DNA of 6,749 nucleotides from Planctomycetota bacterium. GTDB taxonomy: Bacteria > Planctomycetota > Planctomycetia > Pirellulales > Pirellulaceae. Both the position numbers and the translations under genes were made by a program. The stretch's first letter is position 1. Every line of letters begins with the position of its first letter. Of the stretch, positions 1 through 6,336 are shown piece by piece. The DNA is taken from positions 1-6,749 of the forward strand of contig JAJRVM010000168.1 in NCBI GenBank assembly GCA_024277285.1, written 5' to 3'. Under the pieces are notes generated by a model that saw only the letters and a list, made by a program, of their open reading frames with translations, ran no database searches and had not been told where the DNA came from.

Positions 1-597
1 GACGACCTGGTCGATCGTCAGGCCAAGCCCGTAGTGAAACCAACTGGTCAATGCAATCACCTGGTGACCGAGTGTGGCTTTGGGCATCGCGTCGGGGACG
101 ATCGGCTCGACGTGCTTCCTGCATTTCGGGCAATAGTCGCGGTGAATGGTGTGTTCGGTGACGACTGGTTCGATGATCTCGGGGATGTCTTCGATGACCC
201 GCGTGCGCGATCGTTCGCACTGCTGCAACGCGCCGCTGCAATGCGGGCAACACGTCAAGCGATGTGCCTTACGCTGATCGATCCTGACGGGGTGTTTGCG
301 TCGCGTACCAAGGTGTCCCGGTCGAGCACCGGGCTTCTTCTTGCGGCCTTTCGATTTGTTCGGCTTGGCGTAGACGGGCACCATGCCGGAGGGCGTCGAG
401 GGTGCCGGTTGATGGACGCGCGACGCCTGCTGTAGTTCGGCGATGCGCTTCCCGGCTGCCAGCAACGCCAGCGTGACAAGCTCGGGGCACTCCGTGCAAA
501 GCCGCAGCGTCTGCGCTTCGTTCAGTTCGCCGCGCACTGCCGCGTCGACCAACTCATCAATCGATTTCACACGCTCCGCATGCATGCCCCATGACAT
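1..597 (-). CDS. IS66-family transposase, N-terminal part (runs off left edge)
   Basis: This is an open minus-strand frame with no stop from its start to the window edge: 199 residues of a protein that is usually about 500. IS66 transposases cut and join the ends of their insertion sequence. An alpha-helical N-terminal region (about residues 10-60) is followed by a Pro/Lys-rich linker containing KPGARPGHLG (88-97). Next comes a zinc-binding segment with CPHC (117-120) and CPKC (156-159) around a conserved VIEDIPEI stretch, as in the zf-IS66 domain. The end, SWFHYGLGLTIDQVV, matches the family just before the DDE catalytic domain, which lies outside the window. I chose ATG at 597. ATG at 585 is equally possible, and neither has a clear ribosome site. 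The family call is secure. Whether the copy is intact cannot be seen. The start overlaps the divergent ORF beginning at 584. Confidence 0.9.
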   Translation of the reverse strand, partial: MSWGMHAERVKSIDELVDAAVRGELNEAQTLRLCTECPELVTLALLAAGKRIAELQQASRVHQPAPSTPSGMVPVYAKPNKSKGRKKKPGARPGHLGTRRKHPVRIDQRKAHRLTCCPHCSGALQQCERSRTRVIEDIPEIIEPVVTEHTIHRDYCPKCRKHVEPIVPDAMPKATLGHQVIALTSWFHYGLGLTIDQVV

Positions 598-1321
598 ACC
601 AGCGCAACGCAAATCGCGCAAGCTTACCTATCTTAACATTCTCGCCCGCGAACTGTTGCATGTGGCTGAAGAGTTACATTTTGATATTCCTGATCAAATC
701 TTTGACGATGCCAGATCTGCGGTCGATGAGCTAGCTCACTTGCTGGATGGCCTAGAGACAAGCCACAAAGCGGTAGGACCACCGAATCTGCATGAGTCGT
801 CCAAGGGAGAATTATCTATCGCGTTGCTACGTTATCGCAAAGTGAATCCAAACGCCTCAGTTCGCGAATGCACGTCAGCTCTGCAGAACCAGGGATTCGA
901 GGTGACGCAGACCACGATTCAAGAACTCTTGCCACAAGAATCGAAAACCACCGCGCCGGCAGATCAGCGTCGTACGTCACGGAAATCAAAACAGCCTCAA
1001 ACGCCACGGATTCCGAGGCCAAAAACCAAAGGTGCCCGCAAGTCCGCTTCTGATCCGAAACGCGATAGACGCATCGCTGATCTTAGGGCCCGCACCCCAG
1101 CCTTAGACAAGGAGGACGGAACATGGGTCAAGAATACGCACGCCGCACACATCGAAGGACTCGAATCCGCAACGCTTCGGAAATACCGGCTGATCGGCAT
1201 CACCACCAGTGACAAGACGCTCGGCTGTGACAATGACGGGCGTATCTGGCGACGACAGGGAACCTTGGTCTCGCATCCGTGGTACTTGCGTTCCACGCTG
1301 AAAGCTCAACAAAAAAAATAG
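584..1321 (+). CDS. Unrecognised protein with possible HTH domains, possibly 5'-truncated by the IS
   Basis: I do not recognise this protein. The frame is open from 443, but the part before about 600 lies antisense to the transposase and is not believable. ATG 584 is the only methionine codon from there to the stop, so the true start is this ATG, a TTG/GTG such as 656 or 662, or has been lost to the IS insertion. Numbered from 584, it has an acidic helical N-terminal region and a middle segment (about 81-115) with SVRECTSALQNQGFEVTQTT, which looks like a helix-turn-helix. A very basic Pro/Lys/Arg linker follows (about 118-165). The C-terminal domain (about 170-240) has WVKNTHAAHIEGLESATLRKYR and then GRIWRR and HPWYLRSTL. 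This could be a second DNA-binding domain of the excisionase/MerR type. Codon use and GC of the first half are lower than in the neighbours, which suggests foreign origin. A DNA-binding role is inference only. Confidence 0.5.
   Translation: MPHDIPAQRKSRKLTYLNILARELLHVAEELHFDIPDQIFDDARSAVDELAHLLDGLETSHKAVGPPNLHESSKGELSIALLRYRKVNPNASVRECTSALQNQGFEVTQTTIQELLPQESKTTAPADQRRTSRKSKQPQTPRIPRPKTKGARKSASDPKRDRRIADLRARTPALDKEDGTWVKNTHAAHIEGLESATLRKYRLIGITTSDKTLGCDNDGRIWRRQGTLVSHPWYLRSTLKAQQKK
621..627 (-). repeat. Candidate right terminus of the IS66 element
   Basis: Read on the minus strand, this is GTAAGCT. IS66-family elements commonly begin with GTAA. It lies about 24 bases upstream of the transposase ATG at 597, and the base composition changes to its right. 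A very short leader would fit a single-ORF member of the family. The opposite IS end is outside the window, so the inverted repeat and target duplication cannot be tested here. Confidence 0.25.
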
Positions 1322-1326
1322 CACTC

Positions 1327-1349
1327 AAAACCGTAGAAAAAACCGTAGA
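1327..1349 (+). repeat. 12-bp-period direct repeat AAAACCGTAGA x2
   Basis: Two exact copies of AAAACCGTAGA lie at 1327-1337 and 1339-1349, starting six bases after the stop of the preceding ORF. The second copy forms the left arm of the palindrome at 1340-1369, whose right arm is a third, inverted copy (AAACCGTGGA read on the minus strand). Repeated, ordered copies suggest protein binding sites and not only a terminator. Confidence 0.55.
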
Positions 1350-1369
1350 TTCCGCGGAATCCACGGTTT
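1340..1369. terminator. 30-bp near-perfect palindrome; terminator and/or operator
   Basis: AAACCGT (1340-1346) pairs with ACGGTTT (1363-1369). Inside it is a perfect 14-bp palindrome, GATTCCGCGGAATC (1348-1361), with one mismatch between the two parts. It begins 18 bases after the stop of the 584-1321 ORF, so it could end that transcript. The run of six T lies on the minus-strand side, however, so a classic intrinsic terminator is better formed for leftward transcription. A regulator binding site ahead of the HTH gene is an equal reading. Confidence 0.45.
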
Positions 1370-1406
1370 GATCGAGTTCGTGGTCATCCCTTGAATTCGT
1401 TCGACA

Positions 1407-1425
1407 GGCAGGCACTGTGCTTGCC
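1407..1425. promoter_or_regulatory. Operator-like palindrome upstream of the HTH gene
   Basis: GGCA-g-GCAC-t-GTGC-t-TGCC is a 19-bp dyad with a single mismatched pair, ending 28 bases before the ATG of the AlpA-like gene. That position suits an operator or promoter-proximal repressor site, perhaps for autoregulation by the HTH protein. I could not find a convincing -10/-35 pair next to it, so its use as an operator is inferred from symmetry and position alone. Confidence 0.35.
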
Positions 1426-1440
1426 CGGGAACGTCACAAA

Positions 1441-1447
1441 GAAGGGA
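1441..1447 (+). promoter_or_regulatory. Ribosome binding site deciding the HTH gene start
   Basis: GAAGGGA lies six bases before ATG 1454. The upstream in-frame ATG at 1391 has no comparable signal, and its extra 21 residues do not resemble the family, so translation is placed at 1454. Confidence 0.6.
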
Positions 1448-1453
1448 CGAATC

Positions 1454-1723
1454 ATGATCGATCGACACTCGGTAGCTTCTCGCATCGCTGCCAACACGCA
1501 GGGCGAGCCGTCGGAATCCTCGGCTCAACTTCTGGACGTCAAGGCCGTTGCCGCATTGCTTGGCGATTGCTCGACCCGCCACGTGTACCGGCTCGTGGAC
1601 GCCGGCCGGATGCCAAGTCCGGTTCGGCTCGGTGCGCTCGTGCGATGGCGGCGGACCGAATTGATGGCATGGGTTGAAAACGGTTGCCCGTCGATTCGTT
1701 CTGCGAAGGGCAGAGATCGATGA
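1454..1723 (+). CDS. AlpA/excisionase-type helix-turn-helix DNA-binding protein
   Basis: This is an 89-residue protein with one domain: a MerR-like winged helix of the HTH_17/AlpA type. It shows LLDVKAVAALLG (26-37, first helix), STRHVYRLVDAGRMPSPVRLG (40-60, recognition helix and turn into the wing) and LVRWRRTELMAWVENG (62-77, the RWRR...W motif typical of these proteins). Small proteins of this family act as excisionases or as transcriptional regulators of integrative elements, binding DNA near attachment sites or element promoters. The first 25 residues are Ser/Ala-rich and probably disordered. The gene follows two palindromes and overlaps the primase start by four bases (ATGA at 1720-1723), which indicates one operon with translational coupling. 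The family call is firm. The choice between excisionase and regulator is open, but the integrase downstream favours a role in excision control. Confidence 0.9.
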   Translation: MIDRHSVASRIAANTQGEPSESSAQLLDVKAVAALLGDCSTRHVYRLVDAGRMPSPVRLGALVRWRRTELMAWVENGCPSIRSAKGRDR

Positions 1724-4089
1724 GCGGCCAAGATGCCTTCGAGCCGGTGACCCACGACGAGCCGTGTGTCATCTGCGGAAAAGGGGATTGGTGCCGCCGG
1801 ACGATGGACGGCGCCCATGAGTGCCACCGAATCGGCGAGCCGTTGGTGAACGGGCTTGTGCGCATCGCGACAACGCTCGCCGATTACTCGATCTATCGGC
1901 GCCCTGAAAACCGGCATTCCCTGGGTGGACACACGAAAACAACAAAGACCAAGCCGCGATGCATGTTCAGCTCGCCGGAAAATGCGGCGGAACGCTTCGC
2001 GTCGTGGAAGAAGGGCACGGTCGAGTGCATTTATCGTTGGTCCGAGGACTGGTGCCGCGCACGGATACAGGTTGAAAACGGAAAGACTTTTTGCGAAATC
2101 ACGCGCAGCGGTTCCGGCTGGATTTTGAAGGGGCCTGCGAAGCCTTGTCCTCTATACCGCATCAACGAAGTGCCAACCAGCGGCACTGTCTTTGTTTGCG
2201 AAGGCGAAAAAGCTTGCGATGCCGGTTGGTCCATTGGCCTGCCTTGTGTGACCAGTGGCGCGGCAGACTCGGCGCGATTTGCCGATTGGACCCCTTTGAG
2301 CGGCCGCGACGCTGTCATCCTGCCCGACCACGATGAGCCGGGGATGCGATACGCCGACAAAGTCGCGAGACAACTCCAGTTACAGAATCAGGCAGCCAGC
2401 GTGAAAATCGTCAAGCTGGCGTGCCTCCGCAAGTCTGAGGACTTGTACGACTTCGTCAACGAGCATCGGGACTCACGCGAAGCCGACGACATCCAAGCGG
2501 AAATCATGTCCATCGTTGCCGCGACTCCCACGTGCGAATTGATGCAGGAATCGACAGCAAATGGCATCGATTGGCCCGAGCCGAAGCCACTGCCCGACGA
2601 AGTGCCGCCCGTATTGCCTTTCGATTACGACCTGCTGCCGGAGTCACTACGTCCGTGGATTCGTGACGTCGCCGAACGCATCCAGTGCCCACCCGATTTT
2701 CCCGCGATTGCCGCAATGATTGCGATCGCCACGGTCGTCGGTCGAAAAATCGGCCTTCGCCCGAAACGACGTGACGACTGGTTGGTCGTGCCGAATCTTT
2801 GGGGCATTGCAATCGGTCCGCCGAGCGTGATGAAGACGCCCGCGATCCAAGAGCCGCTCAAGGCCCTCAAACGCCTCGAAATTGAGGCGAAGAAACAATT
2901 CGATGAGAAAACGAGAGAGTTCGCGGCACAGCAGTTGGTCGCGGAGCAACGCATGCAAGTAGCAAAGACCGCCATCAGGAAAAGTTTGGCCAAGGGGTCT
3001 GGAGATGCACTGGCCGAGGCCCAAAAAGCGCTGCAAAACGATACGCCGTCGCCGATTCGCAAGCGTTACTTCGTTAACGACTCCACGGTAGAAAAGCTTG
3101 GCGAAATCCTGAACGAAAATCCCAACGGTGTGCTCGTTTTTCGTGACGAACTCGTCGGGTTCCTGAAGTCGTTGGACAAGGAGGGCCAGGAGGGTGCTCG
3201 GTCGTTCTATCTCGAGTCGTGGAACGGCGACTCCAGGTACACCTACGATCGAATCGGCCGGGGCACGATCGACATCGAAGCAGCGATCGTCTCAATCATT
3301 GGGTCGATTCAACCTGGCCCGTTGCGCGCTTATCTGCACGCGGCCGTCTCAAACGACAAAGGCGCAGATGGCCTGATGCAGCGGTTCCAACTGGCCGTTT
3401 ACCCTGACACCACTTCGACCTGGCAAAACGTTGATCGCTGGCCAAACGTCGAAGCAAGAAATCGTGCGTTTGACGTGATCAACTCGCTAAGCAAACTCGA
3501 TCCTTCCGCAATCGGCGCTCGAATCGATGAGGGCAACACGATTCCTTACCTACGATTCGAGCTTGATGCACAGAATCGCTTCTACGAATGGAGGGCGGGC
3601 CTCGAGCATCGCCTGCGTTCGGACGGAGAGCACCCCGTCGTCGTCGCCCACCTTGCAAAGTACCGAAGCCTGATTCCATCGCTCGCACTGCTCTGCCATC
3701 TCGCCGAGACGCATAACGGCCCCGTGGACATTGAATCACTCGACCGTGCGATCGCCTGGGACCGTTATTTGGAATCACATGCTCGCCGAATCTACTCCGT
3801 GGCGGTGGCACCTGACACAGCCGAGGCGCATGCACTGGCCAGGAAGATCAGGCGTCGTGATTTGCCGGACGAATTCTCGCTTCGCGAAATTTACCACAAC
3901 GGCTGGATCGGCCTCGGCACACGCAGCGCCGCGGCGCGGGCGGTTGAGCTATTGGTCGACTTGGACTGGTTAACCGAAGTCGTGGAATCGACCGCCGGGC
4001 GAAGCCGAACCCGGTATGTTGTGAATCCACGCGTCGAGCGAAAACCCCCGAACGGAACCGTCAAAACCGTCAAAAGCCAAGAAACTTAG
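1720..4089 (+). CDS. Zinc-finger/TOPRIM/DUF3987 primase-helicase of an integrative element
   Basis: This is a 789-residue replication protein, likely to prime and unwind DNA of the excised element. Domains in order: a Cys/His cluster with C16, C19, C25, C35 and H36 (a zinc ribbon as in DNA primases); an OB-like or linker region; and a TOPRIM domain (about 155-220) with EGEK (161-164) and LPDHDEPG (201-208), which supply the acidic metal-binding residues. A DUF3987 ATPase region follows (from about 305), with P-loop-like GPPSVMKT (366-373), a Lys/Gln/Ala-rich helical insert (about 380-440), Walker B-like VLVFRDE (471-477), SIIGSIQPG (525-533) and GLMQRF (551-556), whose arginine may act as a finger. 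The start at 1720 forms an ATGA overlap with the HTH gene; an upstream ATG at 1684 would only add residues inside that gene. The C-terminus, TVKTVK, is encoded by iterons of the inverted repeat at 4050-4128. Biochemical activity is inferred from family knowledge. Confidence 0.93.
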   Translation: MSGQDAFEPVTHDEPCVICGKGDWCRRTMDGAHECHRIGEPLVNGLVRIATTLADYSIYRRPENRHSLGGHTKTTKTKPRCMFSSPENAAERFASWKKGTVECIYRWSEDWCRARIQVENGKTFCEITRSGSGWILKGPAKPCPLYRINEVPTSGTVFVCEGEKACDAGWSIGLPCVTSGAADSARFADWTPLSGRDAVILPDHDEPGMRYADKVARQLQLQNQAASVKIVKLACLRKSEDLYDFVNEHRDSREADDIQAEIMSIVAATPTCELMQESTANGIDWPEPKPLPDEVPPVLPFDYDLLPESLRPWIRDVAERIQCPPDFPAIAAMIAIATVVGRKIGLRPKRRDDWLVVPNLWGIAIGPPSVMKTPAIQEPLKALKRLEIEAKKQFDEKTREFAAQQLVAEQRMQVAKTAIRKSLAKGSGDALAEAQKALQNDTPSPIRKRYFVNDSTVEKLGEILNENPNGVLVFRDELVGFLKSLDKEGQEGARSFYLESWNGDSRYTYDRIGRGTIDIEAAIVSIIGSIQPGPLRAYLHAAVSNDKGADGLMQRFQLAVYPDTTSTWQNVDRWPNVEARNRAFDVINSLSKLDPSAIGARIDEGNTIPYLRFELDAQNRFYEWRAGLEHRLRSDGEHPVVVAHLAKYRSLIPSLALLCHLAETHNGPVDIESLDRAIAWDRYLESHARRIYSVAVAPDTAEAHALARKIRRRDLPDEFSLREIYHNGWIGLGTRSAAARAVELLVDLDWLTEVVESTAGRSRTRYVVNPRVERKPPNGTVKTVKSQET

Positions 4090-4128
4090 TGTCATCACCC
4101 CCTTTTGTCGGTTTTGACGGTTCCGTTC
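4050..4128. repeat. Long inverted repeat (27-bp arms) made of 9-bp iterons
   Basis: The arms at 4050-4076 and 4102-4128 match at 26 of 27 positions and enclose a 25-base loop that holds the primase stop codon (4087-4089). Each arm contains two 9-bp units, ACCGTCAAA twice on the left and the inverted TTTGACGGT plus a one-base variant on the right, so four sites in mirror order. It could be a strong hairpin in mRNA, a terminator without a T-run, or an iteron-type binding site such as a replication origin for the excised element. The sequence alone does not decide between these. Confidence 0.8.
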
Positions 4129-4299
4129 TTGGGGAATTGGCGGATTTCGGCGCGTGTTTTCGATCGCTCCGTTGGCGCCGCAAGTGGATGTCAGGAAAGA
4201 CGAAACAGTCGGCAGAATCGCCTTGAGTTCCTCGGTGGTTTGAGGCTGAGTGTGGACAACCTGGGACGGGCCTGGGTTGGACGTAACGAGCTGCAATGA
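4105..4299 (+). CDS. Possible small ORF overlapping the integrase start (doubtful)
   Basis: A 64-residue frame starts with TTG inside the right arm of the inverted repeat and ends with a TGA that overlaps the integrase ATG (ATGA, 4296-4299). The overlap geometry resembles a coupled upstream gene. The start codon, however, is weak and lies in a repeat, and the product (LTVPFLGNWRISARVF... to ...GRAWVGRNELQ) resembles nothing I know. No ribosome site is visible. It may simply be the leader of the integrase transcript. Listed because it fills most of the 206-base gap between primase and integrase. Confidence 0.15.
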   Translation: MSVLTVPFLGNWRISARVFDRSVGAASGCQERRNSRQNRLEFLGGLRLSVDNLGRAWVGRNELQ

Positions 4300-5819
4300 T
4301 CTATCGCAAGAAATACACCATGCCGATTCCAGCCGGTGCGGAAATCACCGAGCACAACGGCCAGCGTGTGGCCCGCTGGCGGTTGCGGAACGGGCAGTCG
4401 CGGTCGGCTGAGGTAGTCGATTGCAAAGACGGCAGGATTCGCGTTCGCGGTCAATCCGGCAAGTACATGGCCCGCTACCGCGACGGCAACGGGAACGTCG
4501 TTGAGGTCGCGACCGGATGTACAGACGTGGTCGCTGCTCGCGCGGTACTGACCGAGCTTGAGCGTCGCGCCGAACTCGTGCGATCCGGGATATTGACGCA
4601 GGATCAGAATGATTCCGCTGACTACGCGAACGTACCACTGGCCAAACACTTTGATGCCTACGAGAAGCGTCTTCGCGCCAAGGGCTGCGAGAGTCGGCGG
4701 ATTTCGATGGTTCGCCGTCGTCTCGAGCGGCTGGCCCGGGAGTGCCGGTTCACCCGGATCAACAAGATGTCAGCCGGTCCGATCGAGCAATGGCTCGTGG
4801 AGCAGACTGAGCTTGGGATGGCCGCAGCCACGCGAAACACCTACCGTGAGTCGGCAGTTTGTTTTGGTAACTGGTGCCGTCGCACACGCCGGCTGACGCA
4901 CAACCCCTTTGCCGACGTTCCCCGTGCCAACCAGAAGGCCGACCGCAGGCACGAGCGTCGCGCCCTCACCAAAGCGGAAATCCTGCGTCTCCTGAAGGTT
5001 GCACGCCTGCGGCCTCTGGCGGAATACGGTCGCGAGATCATCTCGAAGCAATCCGACCCCGAGCGAGAATCGCAAAGTCGGGCCACGTGGAAGCGCACAC
5101 CGCTGACTTTCGATGCGATCGACGCGGCAGTGGAACGGTCGCGCGAAGCGTTGAATGACAACCCTGACCTGCAATCCAAGTTGGAACGAACGGGGCGGGA
5201 ACGCGCGTTGATCTACCGGACGCTCATCCTGACCGGGCTACGCAAAGGCGAACTGGCGTCGTTGACCGTCGGGCAACTCGAATTCGACGGCCCCGTACCG
5301 TATGTCATCCTGAATCCTGCCGACGAGAAGAACCGTCAAGGCTCGAACATTCCTTTGAGGCCGGACCTTGCGGCTGATTTGTCGGCGTGGATCAGAGAGA
5401 AGCTTGTCGCCATGCAGGAACAATCGCGCGAGAGCGGCGAGCCGATACCGGCCCGTTTGCCCGCGTCAACGCCGCTGTTCAACGTCCCATCCGGCATGAC
5501 ACGTATCTTCGACCGCGACCTCGCCTGCGCAGGAATTCCCAAGCGTGACGAGCGGAACCGCGTCGTCGATATTCACGCGCTGCGGGTCACGTTCGGCACG
5601 CATCTCTGCGCTGCGGGCGTCCCCCTTCGCACAGCCCAGGCCGCCATGCGTCATTCCAAGCCCGAGCTTACCGCGAACATCTACACCGACCCGAAATTGC
5701 TCGACGTCGCCGGGGCAATCAACTCGTTACCTGATCTGGAACAACCACACGAAACCGCCAATCTCGCCAACTCACCGAAGGACTCGGACTCCGCCGAACG
5801 CCTTCGGGCCGTCTCCTGA
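4296..5819 (+). CDS. int: Tyrosine-type site-specific integrase
   Basis: This is a 507-residue integrase that would insert and excise the element at its attachment site. The N-terminal part (1-105) contains PIPAGAEITEHNGQRVARWR and a YMARYRDGNGNVVEVATGC stretch, which looks like an arm-type DNA-binding domain and is the form I associate with planctomycete integrases. A helical core-binding domain spans about 110-210. The catalytic domain carries the full set: R316 in TGLRKGEL, K345 in DEKNRQ, H427-x-x-R430 in DIHALR, H453 in MRHSK and the nucleophile Y463 in NIYTD. All six are present, so the enzyme is probably active. An insert at about 243-300 separates the core-binding and catalytic parts. 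ATG 4296 is preferred to ATG 4320 because the protein family begins with a short basic segment before PIPAGAEI. The gene points at a tRNA-Gly 285 bases downstream, the usual arrangement for tRNA-targeting islands. Confidence 0.97.
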   Translation: MIYRKKYTMPIPAGAEITEHNGQRVARWRLRNGQSRSAEVVDCKDGRIRVRGQSGKYMARYRDGNGNVVEVATGCTDVVAARAVLTELERRAELVRSGILTQDQNDSADYANVPLAKHFDAYEKRLRAKGCESRRISMVRRRLERLARECRFTRINKMSAGPIEQWLVEQTELGMAAATRNTYRESAVCFGNWCRRTRRLTHNPFADVPRANQKADRRHERRALTKAEILRLLKVARLRPLAEYGREIISKQSDPERESQSRATWKRTPLTFDAIDAAVERSREALNDNPDLQSKLERTGRERALIYRTLILTGLRKGELASLTVGQLEFDGPVPYVILNPADEKNRQGSNIPLRPDLAADLSAWIREKLVAMQEQSRESGEPIPARLPASTPLFNVPSGMTRIFDRDLACAGIPKRDERNRVVDIHALRVTFGTHLCAAGVPLRTAQAAMRHSKPELTANIYTDPKLLDVAGAINSLPDLEQPHETANLANSPKDSDSAERLRAVS

Positions 5820-5917
5820 TCATCGTACCCATCGCAACATCGAACACGCGCAGAGTCGCGCTGATCGTGCGTCTTCAAACGCCGGTGCTTCGGTTCTCGC
5901 GTTCCGGCCTTCGTTTT

Positions 5918-5938
5918 ACCTTCCACTAAACCTTCCAC
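5918..5938 (+). repeat. Direct repeat ACCTTCCAC x2 (12-bp period)
   Basis: Exact copies lie at 5918-5926 and 5930-5938 in the non-coding stretch between the integrase stop and the tRNA gene. They are candidate integrase arm or excisionase sites by position. Confidence 0.5.
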
Positions 5939-5955
5939 GTACGCGCGTCCACGGC

Positions 5956-5985
5956 GGTCATTTCGGGTCATTTGTGGTCAAAATG
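5956..5985 (+). repeat. GGTCA iterons, three copies with 10-bp period
   Basis: GGTCATTT occurs at 5956 and 5966, and a third GGTCA begins at 5976. The 10-bp spacing puts every copy on the same face of the helix, as expected for cooperative protein binding. The array lies between the integrase gene and the tRNA end, where arm-type integrase sites normally are. Function is inferred. Confidence 0.55.
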
Positions 5986-5997
5986 GGTAGGTTGGCC

Positions 5998-6040
5998 AGG
6001 GGATCGGAGCGGCAAGGGGATCGCGAATCCGGCGAATCCG
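5998..6040 (+). repeat. Two further short repeats: AGGGGATCG x2 and GCGAATCCG x2
   Basis: AGGGGATCG is at 5998-6006 and 6015-6023 (17-bp period). It is followed directly by a perfect 9-bp tandem GCGAATCCG at 6023-6031 and 6032-6040. With the repeats at 5918 and 5956, the stretch 5820-6060 holds four different short repeat families and no gene. Confidence 0.5.
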
Positions 6041-6060
6041 AAACGCGCATAAGTCTTTAT

Positions 6061-6093
6061 AGAACAAAAGCCCGGTCGGCAATCCAACCGGGC
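6061..6093 (-). terminator. Intrinsic terminator of tRNA-Gly
   Basis: On the minus strand, GCCCGGTTGG pairs with CCGACCGGGC (stem at 6084-6093 and 6070-6079, four-base loop, one G-T pair). TTTTGTTCT follows directly. It begins 10 bases after the tRNA 3' end, so it ends the tRNA transcript. Confidence 0.85.
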
Positions 6094-6103
6094 CTCCCAC
6101 TCA

Positions 6104-6175
<72 letters not shown>

Positions 6176-6199
6176 AAATGCGGTTCTTGGCGGCCTCGC

Positions 6200-6231
6200 A
6201 GCGCTTTTCTTCAGCGCTTTTCCTGAGCGCT
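6200..6231 (+). repeat. 13-bp tandem repeat in the tRNA leader (AGCGCT x3)
   Basis: The palindromic hexamer AGCGCT starts at 6200, 6213 and 6226, exactly 13 bases apart. The first two units read AGCGCTTTTCYTS. They lie between the tRNA gene and its promoter, so they would be transcribed in the 5' leader of the pre-tRNA. Role unknown. Confidence 0.5.
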
Positions 6232-6279
6232 TCGCACAACAATTCATCGAAGCGACAGCCGCTTCCGCCAACTCGCGGT

Positions 6280-6308
6280 ATTGTACACGAGGTCGGGACG
6301 ATGGGCAA
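6280..6308 (-). promoter_or_regulatory. Promoter of tRNA-Gly
   Basis: On the minus strand, TTGCCC (6303-6308) and TACAAT (6280-6285) are separated by 17 bases, a good match to a housekeeping promoter. The start would fall near 6273, giving a leader of about 100 bases before the tRNA. Confidence 0.65.
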
Positions 6309-6336
6309 ACGTCGAAAATCAGACATCCCAAGACGG

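Noticed and set aside
34..435. 133-residue plus-strand ORF
   Set aside because: It lies antisense to the well-supported IS66 transposase frame and has no recognisable features.
443..583. N-terminal extension of the 584-1321 ORF
   Set aside because: It is antisense to the transposase N-terminus; its Ser/Ala-rich sequence is the shadow of that gene.
1..1321. Left attachment site copy of the tRNA 3' end
   Set aside because: I searched by eye for parts of the tRNA 3' half, such as GATTCGAACTC, and found no convincing match, so no left boundary is called.
1391..1453. Earlier start for the HTH gene
   Set aside because: There is no ribosome site, the region contains the operator-like dyad, and ATG 1454 has a GAAGGGA signal at good spacing.
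1684..1719. Earlier start for the primase
   Set aside because: It would overlap the HTH gene by 40 bases; the ATGA overlap at 1720 and the zinc-finger start soon after it are more natural.
3970..4296. Minus-strand ORF of 108 residues
   Set aside because: It runs antisense to the primase 3' end and through the inverted repeat; no family features.
5956..6040. CRISPR-like array
   Set aside because: Repeats are 9-10 bases with no spacers of regular length; no cas genes. Better read as protein binding sites.
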